Source: Glebionis coronaria (lineage: Eukaryota; Streptophyta; Magnoliopsida; Asterales; Asteraceae). Taken from it: 64,000 nt of DNA. Within the stretch, counting starts at the first letter, position 1. Each line of letters opens with the position of its first letter. Shown here piece after piece: positions 46,993 to 59,630 of the stretch. The translations under genes were made by a program, and so were the position numbers. Under the pieces are notes generated by a model. It was given only the letters and a program-made list of their open reading frames with translations. It ran no database searches and was not told where the DNA came from. The stretch lies in the NCBI GenBank assembly GCA_025667525.1, contig CM046874.1:664162963-664226962 (forward strand), given 5' to 3'.

Positions 46993-48296
46993 GATATGGC
47001 CAGGAAGACCACACTTGAAGCATGCGTCAGTGTTACGACGACATGGCCCTGGGTGCCTACGGTGGCAAGTAGAGCAAAGAGGATGAGTAAATCCTCTAGC
47101 AGGTGCTCTGGCTGGCTGAGAACCTGATAAAACATTTTACATAAGACATGATAATAGGGTACAAAGGACAATGCGGATAATCGTAAGATTGAATACCAGT
47201 GATAGCTGGACGGCTAGGCTGTGAACCTCTCTGGTTCTGGTCCCTACCGTTTCCATGGTTCCTGGTAGAAGTTTTGCTAAAATGTCAGAATATGAGATAA
47301 CATGAAATCATAAGAAAATTCGTAAGTATTAGGACCTGCTGCTGTTGGAGTGTCCAACGTTGTTACGGTAACTATCAATACCGCCACGCCTATCCGTAGC
47401 AGAACGGTCGTTAGTCTGATCGTTTCCCTTTGGCTGATGAGGCTGCCGCTGAGTAGCCGGCTGAGACCGGTCCCCAGTTTTCTGACTGGAAGATACATTT
47501 AAAGAGATGAATAATTGACATATATGGAAAGAATACGGATAGATCACCACTTGAATACGAATATTTACCTCTTGTCGGGTCTCTCAGCTTCCCCGAACTC
47601 ATCTCTCTCCTGCAGCATCTCCAGCTTACGTGTTGGATCGGCCACTTGTGCTACAGTGTTGAGCGTAGCACACACCAGATTGTTTGCGACCGATGTGCGA
47701 AGAGCCCACCTAAAGTGGTGTGTCTGCTCTTCAGGAGTACCTGCTGCTGCACCAAGGAAACCAGCTAAGCAAAGAAAGCGCTGAATAAACTCGTTGATAT
47801 TCTCCCCAGCTCTCTGTCGGATCCCATGGTACTCTCTCTTGAGCTTGTCTTGCTCAGCCTTGGGAAAGAACTGCTCCATTACCCTGTCCTTGAACTGAGC
47901 CCAAGTCAATCCAGCAACCCACTCGTCACCACCCTCAGACTGCATCAACGCTAACCACCAATTTAGCACATCGCCTTCGAACCGATAGCATGCCAACCTC
48001 GCCTTGTATGCGGGGTCACAAACCATAGCATTGAAAATCTTCTCGATGTGAGCCAACCAGCTTTCAGCATCACTGGGGCTATCCGTCTACTCAAAAGCTC
48101 GAGGACGGAGCTTGTTGAATCTCTCCAGCCATACTGCTAATGTCACTAGAGGAGGAGGAGTAGGTGCCTGATTATGCTGCTGATTGTTGGCAGCTTGAAC
48201 CTCAGCCCTGATGTCGTTCCTCAGTTGAGGAAGCAAAGCTTGCATAGCAGCTTGGATTGCAGCATTAAGTTGTTCCTGTTCGCGTGTGAGAACCAT
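46990..48296 (-). pseudogene. E4 gag with three intron-like gaps before the zinc knuckle
   Basis: Start MVLTREQEQLNAAIQAAMQ at 48296. One TAG (48089-48087) interrupts the capsid part. Then FEGDVLNWWLALMQ and RQRAGENINEFIQRF (retrotransposon gag domain) follow, up to ERPDK at 47569. From there the frame closes, but three GT-AG gaps, 47568-47486, 47335-47277 and 47196-47124, leave exons 47485-47336, 47276-47197 and 47123 onward. These join in phase into a Gln/Ser/Arg-rich linker (SQKTGDRSQPATQRQ; TSTRNHGNGRDQNQRG; GSQPARAPARG), then HPLCSTCHRRHPGPC and the knuckle CFKCGLPGHIMKDC. The gaps are AT-rich, 83, 59 and 73 bases, and contain stops. Splicing is inferred from sequence only. Confidence 0.75.
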
Positions 48297-48732
48297 CTCA
48301 CAGTATAACATAAAACATATGATTAAACAGATCAAAACATAAAATATATATACATGAAAAAAAATTTATACCAAAATTTCAAGAGAAAAATTTTATGCAA
48401 GAAAATTTTGTGTATGAATGCATGATGCAGTTTTATGAAAACTTTTGTATGCTCGAGAGTGAACGCCTATGGTCAGTTCACCCAAAATAAAAGACATGGC
48501 GAGGGGACGCCTATGGGTCGGTCCCAAATTTAAAAGTTTCGATAAAACACATGCGACTAAATAGGGCCAGTCCTGTATCAACCATTACTTAGTCATAAAC
48601 CTGCGACAATGACATATATATGTATGCATAAAAAAATTATGAATGCATGAAAACGACTGTCAGTTCTAGGAAGACCGAGTGACTACCCACTAATCACAGG
48701 TCATATTTTGAGATCATACAGGTCGAAGCCTT

Positions 48733-48745
48733 GGCTCTAATACCA
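48733..48745 (-). other. Primer-binding site of E4
   Basis: On the minus strand TGGTATTAGAGCC follows the LTR end by a few bases, one base off the initiator tRNA-Met complement TGGTATCAGAGCC seen in E2. Confidence 0.8.
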
Positions 48746-48749
48746 TAAT

Positions 48750-51746
48750 TGTAACACCCCATTTTAATAATGAAATGTCACGCGTAATTATGGCGTGTCA
48801 TCAAAGCATACAAGGAAAAATGTCTAAACATTACATGACCATAAAAGGAAAATACCGGAATCAAACATCGGTAGTCCAAAAGTAAAGCTCATCACACACA
48901 AACATAAGTACTGTAAAGGAAAGGACTAAACAGTGTCCATAGCAGAGTATCAAAGTAAAGATAATGCATAAGGTAAAGAAAGGCTAGAAAGCTTCCAGTC
49001 CATATGCACGTACGCTTAAAGTCTACGAGCGTCCCTGAGTACCTGCCGTTTTGGGAACATAGAAAAGGAAAACGGCTGAGCAATACGCTCAGTGCACGGA
49101 TGTACAATAAAGCATGAATAGGAAAAGCATATAACATATAACATATAACAGCGGAAGAAACTAAGTCCCGAGTAACCTGGTTAAGTCTTGGTAAAACTGG
49201 TTTTATAGTTTGAAAAACCTTATGTTTATCTTATAAAAACTGTTTAACATGTTCTACCATTAGCCAATATAGGTCATGAAAATCTACCGTGCATGAATAC
49301 TTGGAGGGGTGACCTCTTCATGCAAATTAGAGGGGTTGTCTCTAATTTAATATACTGGTTTGGGTAGGAGGGATCAGCTCCTTGTGAAGGATGCAAGACA
49401 CACACCACATTCACACTGAGTAATCTGCTGAAAATATGTAACTAGGATGCACCCATACGCCCCACATGATAAATAAAATAATATGGCCAAAAGCTGAAGG
49501 GACGCCACGAGCAATCACTCCGCCGTGGTGAAGTCATAACATAAGTGCCTCTAATGTTATGGTTATGGTACCTCCATAACTAGGTGAAACTGGTCATGCA
49601 TGTATATGGCTATAGGTATTCTAAATTAAACATAAGCAAGTCAAACATATAAACTTATACTACGGGAAAACATTTGGCTGCATACGGGGAATCCTAATAA
49701 GGAAAGAATGTCCATACTGAAAGGACGGGAATCCGTACCTTATGTCCAGTGAACGAAGAAGATGAACTGAGGAGAATCCTACTTCGGTATCACTAATGCT
49801 ACATAAATACATACATGAATAAGTATCTGCTTACTAAATACGTAACTGGTTCTATGTCATGTCTTAGCTTATTTTATATGTTCATATCATGTTTTACTGT
49901 TTAAAGCCTTAAACTGTGTTTATCTTATATTCTGTCTATTCTGATTAAGTATTTCTGGTACTTCATGTATTATTATACTTACTGTGTAATAATAAGTAAC
50001 TTTCCAAAAATAGCAGGTTTCCTAAAATAGAAAGTTTCCAAAAATAGAAATTTTCTAAAAATAGAAAGTTACCAAAAATAGAAAGTTTCCAAAATAGAAA
50101 GTTTCCAAAAATAGAAAGTTTCAAAAAATAGAAAGTTTCCAAAAATAGAATTACTGCTTAAGATAGATAAGTTTCTAAAAATAGAAAGTTTCCATAAATA
50201 GATAAGATGCCTTAATTAAATAAGTTTCCATAAATAGATTAGCTGCCTGAATTAAATAAGTTTCTAAAAATAGAAAATTCCCATAAATAGATTAGCTGCC
50301 TTAATTAAATAAGTTTCTAAAAATAGAAAGTTTCCATAATTAGATATAAGCTGGTTAAATAAGCTAAGTATATAAGTCTAAGTGTTTTTCTGATTATTTT
50401 CTAAGTCATAACGATATAATGTATAGTTTATTAATTATTACATGTAATTTAAATAAACTATAGGTTAAAGGTATTTAACTAAATATATCATGTTTTTAAT
50501 TAAATAAAGTTAAATACTTAGGTTACAACATGTATTATTATGTGTTAATAATATAACCTAAGTCATGTTAATTAATTAATTATAACCATGGTTTTAAATA
50601 ATTAATTAATTATAAGTCTAGAAAATATAAAATACTTAGGTTAATAATTCTATGATTCAAATAATTAAATTATAACCTAAGTCATGTTTATTAAATTAAT
50701 CATGTCATATTTATTAATTTAATTTTAACATATGATTATATAAAAAAAAATAATCTTAACATAAACCGTGAACCGAATCTTAACTAGAAACCATAAACCG
50801 GACATGAAATTGACACCATACCCCGAACCACTTTGGGGTTCCCTTTGTTTTGTTGCTGCCGTTGGACCCACACCACCCAACCGGGACCATATGGTCTCGG
50901 TGGTAGTTTATTAGCCAAACCGAGACCCCCTTGGGGTTCGGTTTAGGCGCCGGCCAAACAAACACCCCTAAAAACATCCTTTTTTATTTACCCAAAAACC
51001 ATTTACATGTTGGATCTATGTTTTTAATTAGGTTTTAAAAACATCATGTTCTTAATTATTTTATTAGATCAAATCAAAAAGAAAAAAGGATTAAAAGAAT
51101 GTACTGAATACGTGGATCTAACGAGGATGAACACACACGAACACACGTACAATATTCAAGATCAAAATCAAAACAAACACCCCCTTTTCTTGTGTTGTAT
51201 GCGGCGGCCAAAGAGGAAGAAGGAGAAAGGAGAAAACTTTTTAGGTTTTTAGTTTTTCTTCTGTAAAGTGAAAAGTGAAATCAAGTTTTACCTTAACCCC
51301 CTTTTCATTGTAAAAATTGATGGGCTTGGCCCATGGTGTTGGTGTAGTCGCGGGTAGGGGGCCCCACATGGGGTACCCGTACCGTTTTCCGTGTCTCGTT
51401 GCTTAAGTGTTCGTTCGTGTTTATTTGTGTTCGTGTTTAATGTGTTCTCGTTAATTATTTACCGCGACCTAATATATTTATTCACACTCATAATAAATAT
51501 ATATACGTAATTAATATTAGTTCGTGATTTAATTACGTTCATGATTTCATGATCGCATGTTCGTGATTAATTATTGTCAAATAATTATTGCGTGTTCGTG
51601 CGTAGTAAATATTTATCGTGTTCTAACACGTACGTAATACGTAAAATCCTTACAAGTAATCGTAATCATGCTATAATAGGAAAGTTTTAATCTAGTACGT
51701 ACGATCTTAAGGGTACTATTCATGGTAAAAGCATGCGGGTTTTACA
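48750..51746 (-). repeat. Upstream (5') LTR of Gypsy E4
   Basis: Same sequence as 40450-43425 apart from scattered substitutions and small indels. Starts TGTAACACCCC and ends GGTTTTACA, then E2 LTR resumes. The promoter of E4 should lie here. I could not assign a TATA box with confidence. Confidence 0.92.
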
Positions 51747-52262
51747 AGATCAAACTTTTATTTTCATTCTTGTGTCATTGTTGTGAAGATCCAAATAGTT
51801 GTGTCTATTTGGAAGTTGTGTATGTAGTGTGGTTAATACTTAGTCCTTAAAGTATATTGGTGTAGATTGGTCCAAGCTAAGATTAGGGCTAGAATTTTAG
51901 CTTAGAGTCTAATAAGTTAAGTGACATATACTGTTTATCCACCTTAAGGAGCTTATTGATTAGTGAACTCTCGAGTAAGGAGTACTCGTGGAGTGGAGTA
52001 GGAACGAGGAGTGAGCTTTGTTGCCGAACCACTATAAATCCTTGGTGTTTGGTTTGATCTTTCTTTTTATTATCTCTTTACATTCATTATTCCTTACATG
52101 CATATACTTGTGATTATTAGTTTAGTTGCACTATCCCTTGTCCATATTGTGTATAAGAAGATTTCACATATTTGCTCAAGTCTATTTTTTTGAAAATGAT
52201 TTTTGAAAACCCATATTTAACCAGTAAATTTAAGAATCAACCCCCCTCCTCTAGTTTCTACA
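51747..52262 (+). repeat. Left LTR of E2, second part
   Basis: Begins with the duplicated AGATC and continues AAACTTTTATTTTCATTC, matching 60350-60863 and 61893-62392, to the LTR end TTTCTACA at 52262. Confidence 0.9.
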
Positions 52263-52264
52263 AT

Positions 52265-52277
52265 TGGTATCAGAGCC
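52265..52277 (+). other. Primer-binding site of E2
   Basis: TGGTATCAGAGCC two bases after the LTR, complementary to initiator tRNA-Met. The same site lies at 62395-62406 in E3. Confidence 0.9.
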
Positions 52278-52328
52278 AGGTTGCTCAAGCATTTTTAAAA
52301 TATCGTATTTTAAAACTTGGATCTATCT

Positions 52329-54030
52329 ATGGATTCCAACAAGTACCTAGAAGGGCAATCTATGCAAAGACCACCTCTTTTTGAAGCCGATAGTTTTATT
52401 TATTAGAAAAATAGATTTGAGACTTATGTGAAATCAAAAGATTTAGATCTTTGGCATGTTATTACCAATGGTGACTTTTTGCCTTATCAATAGAATGAAT
52501 TTTCTAAAAAGAAAGAGTTAGTCACTTTTGAAAATTTTAACGATGACACTAAGAAGAAACTTGCTAAAAATAATGAGGCTAAAATGACGATTTATAATGC
52601 TTTACCTAAGAAAGAGTATGAAAGGATTTTCATGTGTAAAACCGCTAAAGATATTTGGAATACTCTTTTAGTAACCCACTAAGGTAATAGCCAAGTCAAA
52701 GAAAGTAAAATCGATCTTCTTGTTCAAAAATATGAACAATTTGTCATCTTAGAAGATGAAACTATTGATAGTGCATTTGCTAGATTTAATACTATTATTA
52801 CAAGTCTAAAAGCTCTTGACGAAGGTTTTTCTAGCAAGAACAATGTTAGGAAGTTTCTTAGGGCATTTTATCCAAAGTGGAGAGCTAAAGTCACAGCAAT
52901 TGAAGAATCGAAGGATCTCACTACATTATCACTTGATGAACTTATTGGCAACTTAACAGTTCATGAAATGATAATTTTGAAGGACACGAAAATTGTGAAA
53001 ACCAAGAGTGAAAGAAAGTCTCTAGCACTAAAAGCCAAGAAGGTGCAAAGTGACCATGATAGCTCTTCCTCGAAAAGTGATGATGAGGAATATGATATGG
53101 CGGTTAAAGACTTCAAGAAGTTCTTCAAAAGGCGAGGTCGACATGTAAGACAACAAAGCAACGACAAGAAAGTATTTTCCAAAAACCGATTTGTTAAGAA
53201 TGAAAAAGGTGATAGGAAATGCTTTAGATGTGGTGACCCAAATCATTTCATCGGTTAATGTCCCAATCCATCTGGCGACAAGAATCACACGGCTTTCGTT
53301 GGCGGTTCATGGAGCGATAGCGGTGAAGAATGTGACGATAATGCTAAAGACGAGAAGTGTCTCATGGCTCATTCTTCCAAAGAGGTACATTTCGAAACCG
53401 AATATTATAACAATGATAGTTCTTCTCTAGATGATTTATAATTAGAAGCTCAATATAACAACCTATGCAAACTAAGTCGAAAATTCGTTAAAAAGAACAA
53501 ATTGCTAAAATCAACTAGGACCAAGCTTGAAAATAAGATTAGTGAGCTAAGAGATAAATTAGCTAAGCTTGAGAAAAATAAAGAAGTTGATTTAGATTGT
53601 ATAAGTTGTGAAAGTCTTAGACAAGAGAATGAAGATATCAAGAGCACCTCCAATAACTTGGAAAAGTTCATGAAAAGTACTAGTGCTCTTGACGATATGC
53701 TAAGTAGGCAAATTCATTCTAAGGAAAGACTTGGATTGAGATTTCACACCAATGAAGCATCTACAAGTGAACCAAAACAATTTAGGTTTTGTAGAAAAAT
53801 GTTCCACTGCCCACAATGCTCCAAAATATGGGGCAGTTCCATATCAATATGGAACCGCAGGTTGCATTAAAGAACCACAGACAAAAGACAAATTTTATGA
53901 AAATTCTCAACTTTTTGAAAAGTCCATTTTAGGTAAAGGGCCAAAACATATTGTTATTAACAATGTTAAATTACCTATAATTGATAAAAAGGAACTTGAT
54001 AAATTCTACAAGCCTTTAAGTAACCTCTAA
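52329..54030 (+). pseudogene. E2 gag (UBN2-type), decayed
   Basis: Starts MDSNKYLEGQSMQRPPLF. It shows the Copia gag core ([41 protein letters not shown]), a zinc knuckle [12 protein letters not shown] (last Cys follows a stop) and a long coiled-coil-like region after it (KLENKISELRDKLAKLEKNK). Comparison with the sister E3 shows that stops arose by substitution: FIYWKN to TAG, THQGN to TAA, and others. A frameshift near 53780 splits the tail (frames 53502-53870 and 53752-54030). The tail contains a palindromic YGAVPYQYGTAG-coding module discussed in the findings. Confidence 0.85.
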
Positions 54031-54396
54031 TAGGAATGATAAATTTATCAAGACAATCATCTACTCCTCCAAGAGTACGTAATGATTCAAGGCCTAGAAG
54101 TAGAACACCAACACCTAAAAGGAATGATCACTCTAAGTCAGGATCTAGGAGTAAACACCAACAACTAGAAACAAGAATAACTCTAGGTCTAGATCAAAGA
54201 CTCTTAAGAAAAACAATGGACATCAAAATGCTCATATGAATTGGAATATGGTTCAATAATGTTTTTCTCTGTGGGGAATATGTCCTCCATTCATGCATCC
54301 CAACAAAATGCAAGGGATGTTTAGAACTAACAACTTTGGACCCATGATATACTGGGGAACAAATGTTTGATCTTGTGTGTTGTTACCTAGATATGC

Positions 54397-57300
54397 TTGG
54401 GAATCGATTTAGATCCCGATGAGTGGATTAAGGATAGTGGTTGTTCTAAACACATGACGGGTAATCGGAATTTATTCTCATCCTACAAAGCATATAATGG
54501 AGGTAACGTCACATTCGCTCGTAAGCTACGTGGTAACATCATTTGCAAAGGTACGGTTTCTCTTGACTTTATGACCATCGAAAATGTTGAACACGTAGAT
54601 AACCTAGGGTTTAACTTACTAAGTATAGGTCAAATTTGTGACAATAAGTGTAAGGTCATCTTTTCGGAACATGATAGTGAAATCGTAAAAGATGGAAAGA
54701 TCATTGGAAAAGGTGTTAGAACGTATGGGATTTATGTCAAGAAGGTTAATAGGAAGTCAAAGGACAACTTATGTCTAGCGACTTTAGATGATAGTTATAC
54801 TCTTTGACATAGGATATTAGGTCACGCTAATATGCGTTTAATTAAATCTTTAGTCTCTAAGGAGTTGGTAAGACATCTCCCCAAGATTATGTTTGATAGA
54901 AAATTTTGTGATGCTTGCAAAGTTGGGAAGAAAGTTCACTCAAGTCACAAGACCAAGAATTTGGTATCGACCTCTCGGTGCCTAGAGCTCCTACATATGG
55001 ATCTCTTTGGACCTTCCGCCATACGGAGTTATGGAGGTAACCTTTATACCCTAGTTATAGTTGATGACTATTCTAGATTCACTTACACTAAATTTTTGGC
55101 TTCTAAGAATGAAGCTTTCGATCATTTCGAAACCTTAGTCAAAGGATCCAAAATCAACTAGGATGTTCATATTTCTATATTAGGACGAATCATGGTAGGG
55201 AATTTGATAACGAAGTGTAATTTGGCGCCTTTTGTGAAGCTCATGATATTACCCATAACTTCTTGGCTCCTCGCACTCTACCATCAAATGGGGTAGTTGA
55301 AAGGAAGAATATGACTATTCAAGAGATGAGTAGGACAATGTTAAACGACCAATCTTTGCCTAAAATTTTTTGGTGCAATGTCGTGGACACATCGACCTAT
55401 ATTCTCGACCGAATTCTTACTCGACCTTTTCTAGGAATGACCCCTTATGAGATTCTTAAAGGTAAGAAGCCCTCATTAGAATACTTTAAGGTGTTTGGAA
55501 GCAAGTGCTTCATTCTCAACACCAAAGATTACCTTACTAAGTTTGACCCAAAGTCGTACGAAGGTATCTTTTTAGGTTATTCTCAAACTAGTAAAGCCTA
55601 CATAATCCTCAATAGATACTCGAGTGTAATCGAAGAATCACCCAACGTGACATTTGATGAAACCCCTCATTCATCTAAGACACCACCTTTGGTAGATGAT
55701 GATTTGATGAAGTAGATATAGTTAAAGCCAAAGAGGTTAGAAAAATAGGAGTTGAAGACCTTGATGTTGAAAAGGGAGTAAACATTAGGGAGTCTAAGAA
55801 TCATGCTCTCGAAAACGTCATAGGAGACTTAAATCAAAGGACCCTTAGATCTCAAGTCCAAGATCAAAGTAACTTCTTTTATTTTGTCTCATTGATTGAA
55901 CCAAAGAATGTTAAAGAAGCTTTGATGATGAGAGTTGGGTCATCGCTATGCAAGAAGAATTGAATCAATTCATTGCTAATGACGTTTGGGAACTTGTTCC
56001 TCCACCTAAAAGTACTACCATCATAGGAACCAAGTGGATATATAGGAATAAGTTAGATGAGAACGGTGTTGTGTCTCGTAAAAAGGCTAGACTTGTAGCT
56101 CAAGGCTATAATCAACAAGAAGGGATTGATTATGATGAGACATATGCACCGGTAGCAAGGTTAGATTCCATTAGGATCCTTTTAGCTTATGCTTGTACAT
56201 TATATTTTAAGCTTCAACAAATGGATGTAAAGAGTGCGTTTCTTAACGGTTTGATCAATGAGGAGGTATATGTGGCTCAACCTCCCGGCTTCATTGATTT
56301 TGAGAAACCGGATCATGTTTACAAGTTTAAGAAAGCTCTTTATGGTCTTAAACAAGCACCCAAAGCTTGGTATGATAGACTTAAAGCATTTCTTGTAAAA
56401 CATGAGTATACCATGGGGATGGTAGACAATAAACTCTTTACAAAGAAGAAAGGTTCTCACCTCATAGTCGTATAAATATATGTTGATGACATTATATTTG
56501 GTTCAACTTGTCAAAGCTTGTGTGATGACTTTGCCAAAATCATGCATGGTGAGTTTGAAATGAGCATAATGGGAGAACTTAACTTCTTTTTAGGGATCCA
56601 TATTAGACAAATGGACGATGGTATTTTCTTTAATCAATCTAAGTACGTTAAAGAAATGCTAAAGAAATTTGGATTAGGGGACTCTAGACCAATGAAGAAC
56701 CCTATGGCCTCGAATACTAAACTCACTGTAGATGATGATTGTGAGTCGGTAGACAACACCAAATATAGAGGTATGATTGGTAGTTTGTTGTACCTAATGG
56801 CAAGTCGACCAGATATCATGTTTAGTGTTTTTCTTTGTGCTCGCTTCCAAGAGGCTCTCAAAACCTATCACCTTGAAGCGTCTAAGCGCATCTTCCAAAT
56901 ATATTAAGGGCACTATACATTTAGGATTATGGTATCCTAAAGGGACCGGCGTAGAAACCATAGTATACGTGGACTCAGATCATGCGAGAGACTATTTGGA
57001 CCGGAAAAGCACTAGTGGAGTTTGTACCTTCATGGGTTGTTGTTTAGCTTCTTGGTTCTCCAAACAACAAACTGCTCTTGCGATATCCACCATGGAAGTC
57101 GAGTATGTGAGTGCCAGTAAAGCTTATCAACTAGCTCTATGGATGAAGCAAGTGCTTGTTGATTACGGGATTTCACTTAACGATGTTCCCATCATGTGTG
57201 ACAATAAGGGTGCAATAGACCTTAGCAAGAATCCCGTGCAACATTCGCAAACTAAGCTCATAGAGATTCGACACCATCTCCTTAGGGATAATGTTCAAAA

Positions 57301-57427
57301 GGGGAACATTTCGATTGAGAAGGTGCCCTCGGTAGAAAACTTATCCGACATCTTCACTAAGCCACTTAATAGGGAACCTTTTAATTACTCGCGTCTAGGT
57401 ATAGGTTTAATGGAACATATTCCTTAA
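54397..57427 (+). pseudogene. E2 pol: protease, integrase, RT, RNase H, with stops
   Basis: Protease DSGCSKHMTG (54430). GAG-pre-integrase block with HRILGHAN (TGA at 54805-54807 where Trp is usual). Integrase HMDLFGPSAIRSYGG, IVDDYSRFTY and NGVVERKNMTIQEMSRTML, with a frameshifted stretch at 55160-55270. RT from 55948: MQEELNQFIANDVWELV, QMDVKSAFLNG, YGLKQAPKAWYDRL, a TAA at 56473-56475 just before the catalytic YVDDIIFGST. RNase H and C-terminus: VDSDHARDYLDRKSTSG, CDNKGAIDLSKNPV, RHHLLRDNVQKG, DIFTKPL. This is the full Copia order PR-IN-RT-RH. At least five breaks make it inactive. Confidence 0.92.
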
Positions 57428-57706
57428 TTGCGCATTTTATTAATCGAGTCTTTTCTCTTTTGAGTCTTATCATTCTTTGAGTCATTAAGTATCTTAAACT
57501 CTTTTTAGAAAATTCCTCTTCTCTTTTTCAAAATTCTCAAAGTTCTTTTGAAAATGGTCGAGAAATGTGTTTGCATTGTTAAATCAATCTAAAAACGTTT
57601 TTCATAGCTTCTTGCTAATGATAACGAGCATACATAATTTATATGTACGAGTCTCTCAAATATAGCAAGAACAAAAATGAACTATGGAGGATCTTTGTGT
57701 CATGAC

Positions 57707-58157
57707 TAGGGGTGTCGAAAAAGTTGACCCGACCCGAACCCGAATAATCATATTCGGGTCGGGTCACTCGGGTCCAAAAGCGTATTCGGGTCAATTCGGG
57801 TTGACCCGAGTTCTAATTAGGCTCGGGTTCGGGTTATATATATTTACCCTTGACCCGACTTGACCCGACCCGACTTGACCCGAACCCGACCAACCCGACT
57901 TGAACCGACTAAAATTACATTTTTTACATGGTATTAGTACTTAATTAAGCCACTTTTTACACTTTTTCCTTAAACTCGGGTTGACCCGAACCCGAGTTGA
58001 CCCGACCCGACTTGACCCGACCCGAATTGACCCGAACCCGAGTGACCCGAAATCTAATTAAGCTCGGGTTCGGGTTATATATTTTTTACCCTTGACCCGA
58101 CTTGACCCGACCCGAGTTGACCCGAACCCGACCGGGTCAACCCGAATCACACCCCTA
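57707..58157. mobile_element. hAT-type MITE with perfect 8-bp duplication
   Basis: 451 bp, ends TAGGGGTGT and ACACCCCTA, flanked by GTCATGAC on both sides (57699-57706 and 58158-58165). The body is almost wholly GGGTCGGGTT/AACCCGACCC repeats with a short AT-rich centre (near 57905-57970 and its counterpart). An 8-bp duplication and these ends fit hAT. It is non-autonomous and inserted after E2. Confidence 0.92.
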
Positions 58158-58394
58158 GTCATGACTATGTGTCTAGATTAACACACCTCCAACATCGATT
58201 TTAGTTTAAATCCATGTATTTTGGTCAAAATCTTGTTTGATGAGTTCTTGTGTGTTTTCTATGTCTATTATTGCTTTTTAGCATGTCTTTATGATAAGTT
58301 AGACTAGAGAATTAGGATTTGCTGAATTGGTAAATTCTCCTCATCCACCAAAATCCAGCTTTTGTGGGCGGTTCTCCAAGTAACCCGAGGATCC

Positions 58395-58614
<220 letters not shown>

Positions 58615-58789
58615 AATTGCAGGTGGATATAAGGAACCGCGGGCAGAGCTACTGATTTCGAGTTTTCTGTAACTCCAAATTTGTTCCAACACTTTTTGGA
58701 ATATTTGTTTCAAACCTTTGACCACCCCAAAATTGTCTTGTGCTTTCTGTATTTAACCCTAAGCATTTTGCATCCTTTCTCAAATCAAA

Positions 58790-59146
58790 ATGTCTTATTC
58801 GCCAAATGAAAGCCTTGATTCTCCTATATTTTCTCCAAACTCTTTCCATCCGAATTCACCCAGGAACACTCAAAATCATATTTCTTCTTCTTCTAAGAAT
58901 ATTGATTGTGAAACCTCTTCTCTTCCACCACTAGCCTTTTGTGTTCTTCCTCCCTCACATGATAATATCATGCATCATGGGACATATTGCCATTGTTGTC
59001 AATATCAACATATTGCTATGGCTCATATCTATGAGGAATTGAATTATATCAAGAGTCTCCTAGTCAAACTTCCTCTTCACTATGACTATGAGATTACTAC
59101 CAAGCCACCACCACCTTCTTCTGCCACTACCTTGTCTTTCATTTAA
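58790..59146 (+). CDS. Small ORF in E2 tail (118 codons), function unknown
   Basis: Starts MSYSPNESLDSPIFSPNS. It is rich in Ser, Pro, Asn and His, has a CHCC pair (YCHCCQYQH) near residue 65 and a helical AMAHIYEELNYIKSLLVKL stretch after it, and ends in a Pro/Ser/Thr tail. It is uninterrupted in an otherwise stop-ridden element. I do not recognise a family. It has no signal peptide or membrane span, so it is not an obvious env. It could be a short accessory ORF of this Copia family or chance. Confidence 0.45.
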   Translation: MSYSPNESLDSPIFSPNSFHPNSPRNTQNHISSSSKNIDCETSSLPPLAFCVLPPSHDNIMHHGTYCHCCQYQHIAMAHIYEELNYIKSLLVKLPLHYDYEITTKPPPPSSATTLSFI

Positions 59147-59615
59147 GCATGTGGATTGCTTATCTTCAAGACATCAATTCAAGCAAATCTTAGAGTTCTA
59201 ATTTAACTAGGCTTAGATTTATACTTTTCTTTTGGCTTCTTTTATTTTTCATACATCTTTGTATGATTTATTTCCTTGTATCTTCATTCATGTTTTCTTT
59301 TACATGACTTATCTTGGATCTTGGTTAACTTCTCTTTTCTTATCTTATTTTTCTTTTTGTGTGACCTTTGCTATATCTTGTTGGGTGTTTCTTCTCTTCT
59401 ACTAACCCTTCTATGTAGCTTGTCACCATAGCTCGATTCCTTGGTGCCCCAAGCAAGGGGTAGTAAGCACCAAAGGGGAGCACTTGCAAAGTCCGATTCT
59501 TTTCTTCTATAAAGACTTTTGCAACCTTTTTGCTTCAATAAAGGGGGAGAAATGAAATAAACTCGTCTTCGAAAATATTTTTTTTCATGTGATTGAGTAT
59601 ATGTATTGTCGAAAT

Positions 59616-59630
59616 AAAAAAGGGGAAGAT
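59616..59630 (+). other. Polypurine tract of E2
   Basis: AAAAAAGGGGAAGAT directly precedes TGTTAATG, the right LTR start. Confidence 0.85.

Larger units (their letters stand above)
40450..51746 (-). mobile_element. Gypsy LTR retrotransposon E4 (Tekay-like), inserted in the E2 LTR
   Basis: 11,297 bp. The element is flanked by AGATC on both sides (40445-40449 and 51747-51751), starts TGTAACACCCC and ends GGTTTTACA. Both LTRs (about 3 kb) are present and differ only at scattered positions by eye, so it is the younger insertion. The gene order, read on the minus strand, is LTR, PBS, gag, knuckle, PR, RT, RH, IN, C-terminal chromodomain-like end, PPT, LTR. Long LTRs and this C-terminus fit the Tekay/Del chromovirus lineage. 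Coding regions carry two stops and two frameshifts. Confidence 0.93.
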
